Shown piece by piece: positions 34,031 to 45,430 of a stretch of DNA of 64,000 bases. Source of the stretch: Protea cynaroides. Its lineage: Eukaryota > Streptophyta > Magnoliopsida > Proteales > Proteaceae. Position 1 is the first letter of the stretch. Every line of letters starts with the position of its first letter. The notes under the pieces are model-generated. The model did not search any database, had not been told where the DNA came from, and saw nothing but the letters and a program-made list of their open reading frames with translations. The position numbers were made by a program, and so were the translations under genes. The DNA lies in the NCBI GenBank assembly GCA_028583415.1, contig CM053270.1, positions 6,456,342 to 6,520,341 on the forward strand, given 5' to 3'.

Positions 34031-34524
34031 ACTTCCAAGGATGGATCCGATGTGACCTGACCGATGTGTACACCGCGGCAAATCCATCTTGGTCTTTTTT
34101 GAATTAACTTGCCGACATGACCTGACCTTTTTCTTTTGGAAATTTCCAAGGATGGATCCGATGTGGATTCGGATCTGGGTTTGGATCCGGGTTGGAAACG
34201 TGGATACCGCAAGGCGGGACCCGGTTGACGGACCCGGGAAGCGTCGGTAATAAATGCACCGCTTCGACATGCCAATAGCGAGGTGCCACGTGGAATGCCT
34301 TCAATAGATTGCATATGTAAAGGGGTGGTGGGGTATGGAGGGCTCTCATTCTGAAGTTTTTACTGTGAAGATTTTACTGCTCACGTCGGCTGTGTGACAT
34401 CGGCTTCGAACTTGGTTGTCTGACATCGGGTCGGCATCATCAACACAGTGATATCAGCTCGGCTCGGGAGTCATCCAGCTCGTAATCAGTAAGTATTCCT
34501 TAACTTGGTCTATTTTCTTAAACC

Positions 34525-36989
34525 ATGGTTAATGAGGGTAGGGATACCGATGTGGAAGTAGACATCAAGACTGTGGGAACGTCCCCAGCAGCAGTAGCAG
34601 TTCGACTTCGTCCGGCAACGGGTCGACTACGAGCACGTCTTCAGCCAATGAATCTATTGAGCGGGTATCCGAGGGTGGTCCCGAGACCGAATTAAGAACA
34701 GAAGAATCTGCTGAATGAAGTAGGTCGGGAACGACATCTGGCATGTCTTGGCACGAACTTTTGGCAGGGGTCTCGACACACGAGATAGGGTCGGAGGTTA
34801 TAATTCAGGCCCGAGAGGAGGCTGATGCTCCTCCAGAGTTTGATGCCAGGGAATAGGTTAACCTTCTGACCAAAGCCGAATTTGGTAGCCTTCGGAAACG
34901 TTATCAAATACTGGACGATGTGGAGATCCGAATGCCTGCCGCTGGGGACCGAGCCTGCTGAAGTCGTCGCTCGGAGCTCTGCGTTAATGTTGAGATGTTC
35001 AAGGCTAGATTCCGTGTGCCGGCACCTCGGCTGGTGGCCGAGATATTGGAATACTACCAGGTGGCGCCGATCTAGCTGATGCCCTACTCATGGAAAAATA
35101 TGATCGCCTTCGTCATCTATTTCAGGAACTTGGGGCATAGGCCGACCCTCAACATGTTCCGAGCCATGTTCACCTTTAATGACTATTGCAAGACGGGGTG
35201 GTACTATTTTGCTAAAAAACCCGACTTCGGTGACCTTCTGGCAGACAAGCCCACCTCGATCAAACTTTGGAAGAATAAGTTCTTCTATATCCGGAGTGAG
35301 AACGTGGTGTTGGAGAATGTGTGGAAAAAGTTGGATGCGAAAACGCTGAACACCGACGTGCCCCTTCAGCCCGAAGAGTCAGAGCTGCTGCGGCGAGCTC
35401 GCTAGTCTGAGGGGACTCCGATCCGGGTTGCCGACCTGAGGAACCCTCTACTTTTATATGAAAACTGACTGTGTGAGTATTTCCGTTGACGTAGTGTATG
35501 CTGACATCGACCTACTAATTCTCGGTTGATTGTGCTTTTGTATGCTACAGTGATGCTGTCCAAGGAGTACCTGATGGAGCTGAGAAGGAAGGAAGCCGCC
35601 AAGGAACGGGAGGCCGCGGCGAAGAGGTCCCAAGATGAGCAATCAATGAAGGCATCGTCGGACAGGCGCAGTGGTGAGGGGGACGCGGCACGGAAACCCG
35701 TTAAAAGATCACGTAAAGCATCCCCTGGCTCCGCATTGGCTAATGCTGCTCGTATCTATGCCATGCCCCTGATCCCTCGGTATCGTGTTCTTGACTTTTC
35801 AGGAAAGGGGACCGCCGTGGCTACTCCTGAAGGCCGTTCTTGCGCTTGTCGAGTCTGCGGGGACAAGTGGGGACAGACATCCCACCCCTCTACGCCCTCA
35901 GCAACATGCTGCTTCTCCATCCACTAGGCCGAGGGTGTGTCTGGGGCAGGGGGGAGTGGTGAGTGACGTCCACCGTATTCCCCTCATGGGCCCCCTTCCT
36001 CGGGGTAAGACGGGCGATGAGCAGGCATTCCGGCCTGACTGGGCCCTAACCGAGGATGACACGGCGATGGGCGACATCCGTGCCGCCAGAGAGTTGATGA
36101 AGGGGGCCATCCTGCCCCGAGATTGGGCGCTGGTGCAAGATCTACCCACACCCTCTCTGATTTCGGGTGCCGACACCCTAGCTGCGTCGGTAAGTTGCAT
36201 TCCTTGTGCCCTTGACTTTTTTCCCGCCTGAGTTATGCCTAATTCTTGTTTGTTGTCTTACTGCAGCTCGGGGTGTATATGGAGACTTTCAAGCAACCCG
36301 CAGAAAAAACGGCCAAAGACCTGAGCAAGACGGACCGCAAGCTGCATCAGTCCGAGGAGCAGAGGGAAGACGCCAGGGCGCAGCTTCGGTCCAAGGAGCG
36401 GGAGGTCACCTCTGTGACAGCCGAGGTCACTCGACTTTGAGCCAAGATGGAGACAATGCGCGAGGAGAGAGCCCGCGCCCAAGAGGTGGAGAAGGCGAGG
36501 GAGGACCGGATAGCCAAGCTGCGGTTAACCGTGGAAGCTGCCAGAGAGCGGGGGACAAAGTTCAAGGAAGCCTTCTTGAAGGCTGGATCCATAGCCGCCG
36601 GGGCAGTTCGTCTGTACCAGAAGTCGGAGGCCTTCAAGGAGCTGGTGGGAAGGTGTTTTCTTCATAGCTTCACTCAGGGAGCCGAGGCGTTGAAAGAGTA
36701 CGTGGATGAAAAGGTTCCCGGCGTGGACTATGCTGACGCCGAATGCCTTAAGCCTGTCAATGTGTCAGACGAGGTACCAGAGGTGGATGACGCTGAGGTA
36801 TTTCGGCAACTGGCTAAGGTATTTGATGGAGAAGATCCTCCCCCTTCCCCTGAAGATGAGACTCCTGCTATCCCCCAGGCCGGCACGGCTTCTCCAACGG
36901 GCCTTCCTCGCACCCCTGGTGGGTCTCCCTCGCGGACCGCTGACAAGGCTGGCAGTAGCGGGATGAATCCTCAAGGCAAGACGAGCTAG
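34525..36989 (+). pseudogene. Antisense ORF of the Tat element (aORF), decayed
   Basis: Runs opposite to gag-pol in the 3' region. A start near 34525 (MVNEGRDTD) leads to broken frames with FRVPAPRLVAEILEYYQVAP, MPYSWKNMIAFVIYFRNLGH and KPTSIKLWKNKFFYIRSE (to 35403). A second part holds VHRIPLMGPLPRGKTGDEQ and ARELMKGAILPRDWALVQDL, and a C-terminal coiled coil (36267-36989, METMREERARAQEVEKA) ends in a Pro/Ser-rich tail. Introns are likely at 36190-36266 (gcgtcg/gtaagt ... tactgcag) and 35474-35550 (gtgagt ... gctacag). This order (plant-mobile-like domain, then coiled coil) is that of antisense ORFs known in Tat/Retand/Grande-like elements; the function is unknown. At least four stops. Confidence 0.75.
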
Positions 36990-37189
36990 GGATAAGATAA
37001 AGTTTTTGTACTTGTGTTTTTTTTTTTTGGTACGACGGGGCGCCTTAGTGTCTATTGTAAGGGGGGCCTCGGTTTATGAAATATACAACTCTTTTTGTGC
37101 TTGTTGTCAATCCTTTATTTCCTTTCGTTGTGTTCGACTTTAAAAGTGGCTTGATTGTTGTATGCCGATGTGTGGCCTTCAAGATTAGG

Positions 37190-37765
37190 ATTGGGGCTGT
37201 CTACCCTCCTCGGCCCGAGGTGTCCATCAGTTGGTGAACTCTTTGGGCCGTATGGGTCTCCATTGGGTTCGGAACCGTGTCTACCCTCCTCGGCCAAATG
37301 TGTTCAAGAGGATGAACTCTTTTGGCCGTATGGGTCTCGATTGGGCTCAGAACTGCATCTACCCTCCTCGGCCAAATGTGTTCGAGTTGAACTCTTTTGA
37401 CCGTATGGGTTTCCATTGGGTTCGGAACCGTGTCTACCCTCCTCGGCCAAATGTGTTCAAGAGGATGAACTCTTTTGGTCGTATGGGTCTCGATTGGGCT
37501 CGGAACCGCATCTACCCTCCTCGGCCAAATGTTTTCGAGTTGAACTCTTGGCCGTATGGGTCTCAATTGGGCTCGGAGCCGGGTTTACCCTTCTCGGCCA
37601 AGTCTGTGGTAGTTGATGAACTCTTGGCCGTATGGGTCTCAATTGGGCTCGGAGTCGGGTCTACCCTCTTCCGCCAAGTCTGTTCTAGTTGATGAACTCT
37701 TGGCCGTATGGGTCTCAATTGGGCTCGGAGTTGGGTCTACCCTCCTCGGCCAAGTCTGTTCTAGT
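37190..37765. repeat. ~77-bp tandem repeat in the Tat 3' region, eight units
   Basis: The word ctaccctcctcggcc occurs near 37201, 37281, 37358, 37433, 37511, 37585, 37661 and 37738 (spacing 74-80 bp), with ggccgtatgggtctc in every unit. One to two more units follow the hAT-like insertion (38826-38930). Frames on both strands are repeat translations. Confidence 0.9.
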
Positions 37766-38817
37766 CAAGGTTTAAAATCTCGGGTTTCGGAGGAGTCTCG
37801 GCCTCCTCCGATCTCGGCGAGATCCGAGATCTTGCCGAGACAGTGTATTTTGTCCGAGACAGCTGTCTCGGTGGCCAAAATGCATTTTTTAGGTCTCCAA
37901 CTTCAAGGGAACCTCATTTTTACATACATAAACACATTTAGAGTATAAAATTGTAAAAATAATGACTCTTTGTGGTTGTTTGGGTTTACACCCATGTTTT
38001 GATAGTCAACGCTGAAGTCTGTTATAAATTTAGGTTAATATTAGCTATTATATTCAATCAAATATGGCAAATGAGACAATAACATAATGCATTAGGGGAA
38101 AGAGAAACAAAATAATACTTCATTATAAATCATTACATCATAGTTCAAATATTCAATATTGAATGATCCCATAGTCCCCCTGTGCCCATAGTCCACAATT
38201 CCACAATCCTCATCCAGATATAATGTCTAGTAATACGTAGAGTGTCGTGGATGATCCATCCTACTATCATCATATATCTGGTAGTCTTGCACATGATTCA
38301 TAAATATAACATCAGTAGCTGTCCGAAGGATACCTATCTTTGGGAAGAATGGAAAAACTTAAGTAGTACTGCAGTGCGTAGACTCTTGTGGAAGTACTGA
38401 TGGAACGGAATAGAAGTTGGTTGACCACTCTGAAGTTACAATAATCCCCGTAGTTTGAAGCACCAACCGTTGCAAGTTAAAAGTCCAAACAAAGAAAGAA
38501 TGGAGGAAGAAATGAAAAAACCATGAAAAAACTAAGAAAAAAGAGGAAGGAGCAGTCTCCACCGAGAACAGCCTCTCTTTTATAAAAGAGGAAAAAAAAA
38601 GAAGCAAAAAGCATGTTCTCGCGGAGATCTCGCCGAGATCTCGCGAGAATTAGCGAGATTAACCGAGAATACCGAGATCTCGCCGAGATCTCGCCGAGAT
38701 CTCGGCGAGAACATGTAAATGCCGAGACGAAAAGGGTTATCGACCCTATTTTCGTCTCGGTTAGTTGCGAAATTGGCGAAATCGGCGAGATCTCGCTCGC
38801 CGAGATTTTATTCCATG
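37766..38817. mobile_element. hAT-like non-autonomous DNA transposon in the tandem repeat
   Basis: 1052 bp flanked by an exact 8-bp duplication gttctagt (37758-37765, 38818-38825). Ends caaggtttaaaatctcgg and the complement of ccgagattttattccatg match at 15 of 18 positions. The 8-bp duplication and CA..G ends fit hAT. Both subterminal regions are dense in gagatctcg / cgccgagatc palindromic words (37790-37870 and 38610-38710). There is no transposase. Confidence 0.8.
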
Positions 38818-38999
38818 GTTCTAGTTGATGAACTCTTGGCCGTATGGGTCTCAATTGGACTCGGAGCCGGGTCTACCCTCCTCGGCTAAGTCTATTCTAG
38901 TTGATGAACTCTTGGCTGCATGGGTCTCAATTTTGTATTTTGCTGTAGCTTTAAGGTCGTCGGATTGGAGATAGTAGTAGAAGCCAAATGAGATTTTCA

Positions 39000-40518
39000 T
39001 TATCGAATGGGTGGCCGCAATGGCCAGGTTACATTGTTGAAAAAATCACTGGTAAAACGGGCGGAGGTGCTCTGCGTTCCATGCCCGAGGTAGGGCTTTG
39101 CCATCCGGAGTGCCTGTGTAACTTGATAGGGTCCTTCCCAGTTGGGAGTCAGTTTGCCCTGATTGGTGGGGTCTGATGCGATGGTCTTTCGGAGGACAAG
39201 GTCCCCGACCTTGAACGACCGTTGACACACCTTCTTGTTGTAATGCCAGGCCACTTGTTGTTGGTGGGCAGCTATCCGGATCTGGGCTTGATCTCTTACT
39301 TCTTCTAGGAGGTCCAAGTTCACGCGCAAGCCTTCTTTGTTCGAGAGGGTCGTAGTTGGTGATCCTGTGTGAGGTGAGCCTTACTTCCAAGGGCACAACT
39401 GCTTCCGTGCCAAAGGCAAGCCGGAATGGGGATTCTCCTGTGGCCGTTTTTGGGGTTGTCCGATCTGCCCGCAAAATGTGTGGTAGCTCGTCTAACCGTC
39501 GACCTTTGGCCCCATCCAATCGAGACTTGATGCCTTTCAGCAAAATTTTGTTGGCAGCTTCAGTCTGCCCGCTGGTTTGGGGATGCTTAACCGCGCCTCG
39601 ATGATGGTCAATGTGGTGTTCTTCGTAGAATGCGGCGAAGGCCCTGTTATCAAATTGCTTGCCATTGTCGGTAATGAGTACCCTGGGAACACCATAGCGA
39701 TAAACAACAGATTTTTAAAAAAATTCACGGATGGTGCTCTCCGAAATGTTGGATACCGCCTCTGCCTTGGCCCATTTAGTGAAGTAATCCACCGTGACTA
39801 TGACAAATTTTCTCTGATAGCGAGCAGGGGGAAATGGACTCATGATGTCCATTCCCTAGGTGGTGAAGGGAATCAGGGCCGCTTCTATGGACCTCAGGGG
39901 GCAGCTGGCAGGTGAGGGACCGGTGCGTACATCTGGCATTTTCCATACTTCTTTACGTAGTCAATGCACTCCTTGTGCATTTTCGGCCAGTAATACCCCT
40001 GACGCAATATCTGGTGAGCGAGGACTCTCCCCCTTGATGTGCTCCGCAAATACCTTCGTGGACTTCTTGGATGGCCATCGCTGCTTCTAACGGACGTAAG
40101 CACCGAAGCAGGGGGAATGTAAAGGCTTTCTTGTGAAGGGTGTCGGCCTCTACCACGTAGTGTGTGGCCTTTGATTGTATCCTCTTGGCTTCCTTCTTGT
40201 CCTCCGGTAGCGTGCCTTCTCGGAGAAATGAATAAATTGGTCGATCCATGATGGCTCCGATGCTGCGGGCATTATTGTTTTGGAGTTTGGGTCCACTGTT
40301 GAGTGTGACAAGACTTCGGTGTACACCGAGTGATATAGATCATTTAAGTTGGAAGTGGCCAGCTTCGACAGAGAGTCGGCCAGGGTGTTTTGATCTCGAA
40401 GTACGTGGCTCAATGTAAAACAATCAAAAGCTGACGCTGCCTCTTGGACTTTCCGTAAGTATGCGGCCATGCTGACCTTCTTTGCCTCGTACTCTCCGTT
40501 CATTTGTCGTACTACCAA
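39000..40518 (-). pseudogene. pol: Tat pol, integrase end
   Basis: From the RNase H/integrase link leftwards: AFDCFTLSHVLRDQN and LADSLSKLA (about 40400, end of the second RNase H), VHEGICGAHQGG and GYYWPKMHKECIDYVKKYGKCQ (zinc finger, about 40080-39930), a broken catalytic core, then DELPHILRADRTTPKTATGE (about 39480) and a C-terminal KVGDLVLRK (about 39210). The reading frame changes several times (40150-40518, 39953-40249, 39894-40103, 39537-39728, 39046-39543, 39000-39329), so the integrase is disrupted by frameshifts. Confidence 0.85.
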
Positions 40519-42620
40519 CTGAGAGTCCTGGACGCGTCGACTCTTCTAGCCATTACTGCCTTGGCTAGGCGCAGTCCGACAATCAGTGCTTCATACTCGG
40601 CTGCATTATTAGACACCTGAAACGTGAAACGGAGGGCATAGCTAATCTGAAATCCTTCGGGGCTGGTGAGTATGAAACCAGCACCACACTGAGTCTTGTT
40701 CGACGCTCCATCGACAAACAGGGTCCACGGTTGCGAAGTGTTCTCTGCGGCTTGGTTATCCGCTGCTTCTTCTGCTTGTCCTGAAGGGGATGATTCAATA
40801 AGGAAATCGGCCAGGGTTTGAGCCTTGATGGCCGTGCGCGGCTTGTAACTGATATCGAACTCACCCAATTCGACTGCCCAATTAATCACCCGGCCTGATA
40901 TATCTGGCTTGGACAAAATTTTCCGGAGGGGTTGGTCGGTCAGAACAGTGATGGAGTGCGCCTGAAAGTAAGGTCGGAGCTTGCACGCAGATGTTACCAA
41001 CGCCAAAGCGGCTTTCTCGATGAACTTTTACCGAGTCTCAGCCTCCAGCAATATTTTGCTGACATAGTAAATGGGATGTTGGATGCCCTCCACTTCTTTG
41101 ATAAGCACCGCGCTCACCGCCTTCGAAGATACGGCTAAGTACAACTCCAAGGTGTCCCCAATCTCAGGCTTAACCAACAGTGGAGGGGACGCCAAGTAAT
41201 TTTTCAATGCCTCGAACGCCTGTTGACACTCGGCGGTCCATTGAAACGTCTTGTTTCCCTTGAGGGTTTGGAAAAAGAGGAGGCACTTGTCAGCCGAGCG
41301 TGACATGAATCGGCACAGGGCGGCCACACGCCCGGTTAGCTCCTGCACTTCCTTCACCTTGGTCGGCGCTGGCATACTAAGGATGGCGGTGATTTTCGAG
41401 GGGTTTGCTTCAATGCCGTGACTGGAGACCATAAATCCAAGGAACTTTCCCGAAGTGACACCAAACGCGCACTTGGCAGGGTTGAGACGCATCCTGTGCT
41501 CTCGTAGAACTCCGAAAGCCTCCTCCAAGTCCTTAACGTGGTCCTTCCCGACCAGGCTTTTAACCAGCATATCGTCGACATACACCTCCATGTTCTTTCC
41601 AATCTGTTTTGCGAAGATTTTGTTTACTAACCTCTGGTATGTGGCTCCAGCATTTTTGAGACCAAACGGCATCATATCGTAGCAAAAGAGGCTTCGGTTG
41701 GTAACAAAGGCAGTCTTCTCGGAATCGGCCGCATGCATTTGGATCTGATTATAGCCAGAGTAGGCATTCATGAAGCTTAGTTGTGCATGTCCGGCCGTGG
41801 CATCGATGAGTTGATCGATCCGAGGAAGGGGGAAACTGTCCTTGGGGCAGGCTTTGTTGAGGTCAGTGAAATCAATGCAAATGCGCCATTTGTCCTCAGC
41901 TTTTGGGACCATGACGACGTTGGCGAGCCACCTCTGGGTAATGGATTTCTTTGATAAATCCGGCTTCCAACAATTTCCCCACTTCCTCATCAATGACACG
42001 CTATCGAGTTGCGGCGAATGAATGCTTCTTCTGTCGCACTGGTCGGCGATGGGGATCTCATTGAGGCAATGCTGTGCCACTTCTCTCGGGATTCCTGGCA
42101 TATCGGCCGTAGACCAAGCAAAAATGTCAGCATTCGCTCTTAAGAAACTGATTAACTTTGTCCTCTGTGGCTCTGCGAGTGATGATCCTATCTGGATCGT
42201 TCTATCTGGGTTCTCCTCCTCTAGGGGGACCTGGACTAGGTCCTCGGCGGGCGTCCCTCTTTGTTGCTTGGGATCGTCCCGCAGATCTTCGACTTGCACT
42301 TGTTGGGCTTGGGCCGGCTTTTTGTAGTCCGTGAGCTCGGCTGAATAACATTTTTGCGACACCAGCTGATCCGTCTGGCATTCCCCCGCTCTTCTTGGTG
42401 TGGGGAATTTAATGACCAAATGGTATGGAGACGGGACCGACCTGAGAGCAATCATGCCGGGTCGTCCTAACAAAGCATTGTACGATGACGGGACATCGAC
42501 TACCAAAAAGTTCATCGTGACCCTTGATTCCCGAGGATAAGTGCCTGCTCTGACGGGCAAACGAATAGACCCTTTCACATTAACGAGGTCACTCGAGAAA
42601 CTGACCAAGGGATAACCCAC
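40512..42620 (-). pseudogene. pol: Tat pol: reverse transcriptase and two RNase H domains
   Basis: The RT frame (41028-42620) has WRICIDFTDLNKACPKDSFP, MPFGLKNAGATYQRLVN and the catalytic VYVDDMLVKS (about 41575). A stretch before it (CDRRSIHSPQL...SITQRW) is a compensated double frameshift. The RT-linked RNase H follows (LYLAVSSKAVSAVL). After a stop at 41028 the next frame (40512-41006) has WAVELGEFDISYKPR and then WTLFVDGASNKTQCGAGFIL with NNAAEYEALIVGLRLAK, the additional archaeal-like RNase H that marks Tat elements. Confidence 0.9.
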
Positions 42621-42997
42621 GGGTAATAACCACTCGTGCGGAATTCCATGCGCTGGAAGGCCTGCCAGTAGATGATATCAGCGGAGCTGCCTGTGTCGAC
42701 CATGATCTTGTGAACATCGCTGTCTTCTATTCTTAATGTGATGATTATGGCGTCCTCATGAGGCAGTTCCAGTCCGCACAAATCTTCATCACTGAACGTC
42801 AGGAAGTCTCCTGTGCGGGCCCTCATTCCGAGCCATTCAGTGGATTTGACACCCCGTGCATAAGCTTTCCTAGCCTTGGTAGATGTATTCCCAGCCGCCG
42901 GTCCGCCGATGATAGTCATAGCCTTCCGTCCCTGCTTAGAGGGATCATGGATTACATCGTCTGCTGAGGCCGAGGTGGCCGCCTCGGCCAATGAGGG
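42575..42997 (-). pseudogene. Tat protease region, cut by the gag-only element
   Basis: Contains GGPAAGNTSTKARKAYARG, FSDEDLCGLELPHEDAI and the aspartic-protease motif VDTGSSADIIY (about 42710-42680). The frame shifts just after QRMEF, where the normal text continues in another frame as VGYPLVSFSSDLVNVKG. Its upstream part lies beyond the insertion, with TIDRPS joining LAEAATSA in frame. Confidence 0.85.
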
Positions 42998-43902
42998 TGG
43001 TGGCAAAGAGGTTAAAACATCTCAAATTAACAAGCCCTCTTTGCTACATGATCTTAATTCAGTCCAATACAAAAAATCTGCAGAGAAAAGTAATGAAAAA
43101 ACCCACTTATCTTGAAATCTAACCGTCAGAATTAGATGAAACTTGGTATGGATGACCTTTGTAATGATTGTGAACACCTTCTGAAGTTTGGGGAGGATCT
43201 GAAAAGAACTATAGGAGTTATGAGTCTCGAAAGCCTGCTGTACCTGTTTCCACCAAGCTTGGATAGCCCAGATTTAATGTTGCCTGCTGATTGCACTTCA
43301 CTTTCTCTAGTTTGTGTTGGGTGAAACAATAGTATATCAGATCATAGATAGAAAGCAAGCAAAAGAATCAAGAGGGAATGGAATCTGGTTGAGTCTCACA
43401 ACCGTAGGAGACTCAACCATAAAATAAGAATTTAACTCTTCTTTTTTCTGGAAAATCTCTCCCCTGCAACCAGTCTGCATTCTCTTTATTTATAGCTTTG
43501 AAACATTACAAATAAAATAGGAAAGAACGAAATTTAGTAAAACCAATCTTCCTTTATAATTTAGGAAGGCTCTAAAACAATAAAAATAAGAAAGTTTCTA
43601 AAAACTAGAATTAGGAAACTAGATTTTAGGCAAGTCTTAGTCTCCAAGCAACTAAGACTTCTAAACTAACTAGCCTAATTTTTAGGAAACTAAACAATGG
43701 AAATAAATAAACTGAAAATTAGGAAACTAATAAAAAGAGTCATAATTAATGCTGTTGGTACTGTTCACATGAACAGTACCGCGTGAACAGTGTTCACGTG
43801 AACAGTACCGCGTGAACAGTGTTCACGTGAACAGTGTGGGTTGGGCCCATGTTGACACATCCTTGGACTGATCCACTACTGGCTGGTCCTTGGACTGCAT
43901 CA
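42998..43902 (-). repeat. 3' LTR of the gag-only element
   Basis: 905 bp, tggtggcaaagagg to tggactgcatca on the + strand, ending beside ctccctcccactt. The TATA-like tttatttatagc lies near 43486. Near its right end gaacagtaccgcgtgaacagtgttcacgtg forms a set of short direct and inverted copies of gtgttcacgtgaacag. Confidence 0.9.
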
Positions 43903-45416
43903 ACTCCCTCCCACTTAAAAAGAACTCGTCCACGAGTTTTGTAATGGTGAAGAATGACTACAGAGGGGTCGGTAGGCAGCATCTGTTGATCTTGAAACTT
44001 AAACTGTGCTTGCGACGTTGGAAGAAAATCCATCACTTTGGGTCCACTTTCTTCAAGATATTTAGAAGGTATTACGAAATCAACATGTTCAACATCTTGA
44101 GGAAAGTCAAATGGAATCGTGGTATCCATGGGGACGATCTTATTCAATTCTTTGTCTTCCGCAATTTTCTCCATAACACCGTGGTCTTCATCAGAACTGT
44201 GGTCACTATTGTCAATCCATAGAGCTTTAGTAAAGGCATCAAAATTATCCACATCTACTGTTGAGGCAATCAAGACCATACTGGTGATTATATGGATTCC
44301 ATATGAATCCTCACTATCATCCATGACATCCGTATTAGGAACAGAAGTGTCATCACTTTGCGGTTCACATACCTGTGTATCTGGGTTGGCCTCGATTGCA
44401 GCAACTAAGGAGTTTACCTTTATTTTTTGTGGACAATCTCTAGCAAAGTGACCATATGCATTGGAGTGATAGCATTGCACATCCATAGCTGCTACCATGG
44501 GAGTTTTACCTTTATCTGTCGTTAGAGTAGCATGAGATGTAGTCCCTATGGCTTTACTGTTTGGTGTAGGGTGCTTCAATTCATAAGAACTGGAGGTGGG
44601 CTTTGGTGTTGACTTCAAAAGGTCCTCGGCTTGGAAAGCTTTATCAACACAGTCGTTAAAACTAACAATATCAACCATTTCCATTTTTTCTCTAATTTCA
44701 GGTCGCAGTCCCAAACGGAACCGAGATATCATTTGATCATCATTGTATCGTGAACTTGACCGTGCACACAATTGGTCAAACTGATAGACATAATCTTCCA
44801 TACTCATAGTGCCTTGTCGAAGATTATTCAGCTGGTCATGCAATCTTCTTTGGAAGGATCGTGGCAAATATTTTTCTTTCAATTCTTCCTTCATCTCCTC
44901 CCAAGTAGTGGGTTCTCTATGACTCCTCATGAGACTATATTCATAGTTACGCCACCAATCACGAGCACCCCCCACTAGTTTGGAGCGGACCAATTGTAGC
45001 TTTCTAGGTTCGGGAAGGCTAAACCAATCAAAGTAGTCATCTAAGGCATTCAGCCAATCTTGAAAGGCTTCAGGGTCTTGTCTCCCATGAAACTCCTTGA
45101 GGTCCATCCGTACTTTATGGGTTTGGTAACGGATAGGTTCATCATAGTCGTCATAGGGTGGGTTGTGGTATTCCTCTCTAGGGACTCTTTGAGGAGCCCT
45201 AAGAATACGTCTTGGCATTAGGTTGGCATTAAGGGCTTCCCTTCTAGGGGCTTCTACTCTAGCAGGCCTAGGATGATTTAGCTCCTCCAAATTACTCATT
45301 CTCCCATCCATGCTATCTAACTTGGCATCCATTTTGGCCAATCGTTGGAGAACCAGATTAACAAGGTCATTGGGATTGTTGGACTGATTAGGAGAGTTAG
45401 AACTCTCCTCAACCAT
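43794..45416 (-). CDS. gag: Intact gag of the gag-only element
   Basis: An open frame of about 540 residues starting MVEESSNSPNQ at 45416, its ATG touching the primer site. It has a leading coiled coil (LVLQRLAKMDAKLDSMDGRM), then the capsid-like retrotransposon-gag domain with FHGRQDPEAFQDWLNALDDY, ARDWWRNYEYSLMR and YLPRSFQRRLHDQLNNL, an acidic tail, and a knuckle CYHSNAYGHFARDC in which the second Cys is Ser. The frame crosses the polypurine tract and ends inside the 3' LTR (43794). Structural gag role is by family. Retention of a 1.6-kb frame despite lost zinc ligand suggests recent origin or selection. Confidence 0.88.
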   Translation of the reverse strand: MVEESSNSPNQSNNPNDLVNLVLQRLAKMDAKLDSMDGRMSNLEELNHPRPARVEAPRREALNANLMPRRILRAPQRVPREEYHNPPYDDYDEPIRYQTHKVRMDLKEFHGRQDPEAFQDWLNALDDYFDWFSLPEPRKLQLVRSKLVGGARDWWRNYEYSLMRSHREPTTWEEMKEELKEKYLPRSFQRRLHDQLNNLRQGTMSMEDYVYQFDQLCARSSSRYNDDQMISRFRLGLRPEIREKMEMVDIVSFNDCVDKAFQAEDLLKSTPKPTSSSYELKHPTPNSKAIGTTSHATLTTDKGKTPMVAAMDVQCYHSNAYGHFARDCPQKIKVNSLVAAIEANPDTQVCEPQSDDTSVPNTDVMDDSEDSYGIHIITSMVLIASTVDVDNFDAFTKALWIDNSDHSSDEDHGVMEKIAEDKELNKIVPMDTTIPFDFPQDVEHVDFVIPSKYLEESGPKVMDFLPTSQAQFKFQDQQMLPTDPSVVILHHYKTRGRVLFKWEGVDAVQGPASSGSVQGCVNMGPTHTVHVNTVHAVLFT

Positions 45417-45430
45417 GCTCTGATACCAAT

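Noticed and set aside
32418..34349. Several - strand frames of 80-184 codons
   Set aside because: They are translations of the 20-bp and 95-bp tandem repeats of the Tat 3' region.
37201..37692. 121- and 153-codon frames on opposite strands
   Set aside because: They are made of 77-bp tandem repeats and open on both strands because the period permits it.
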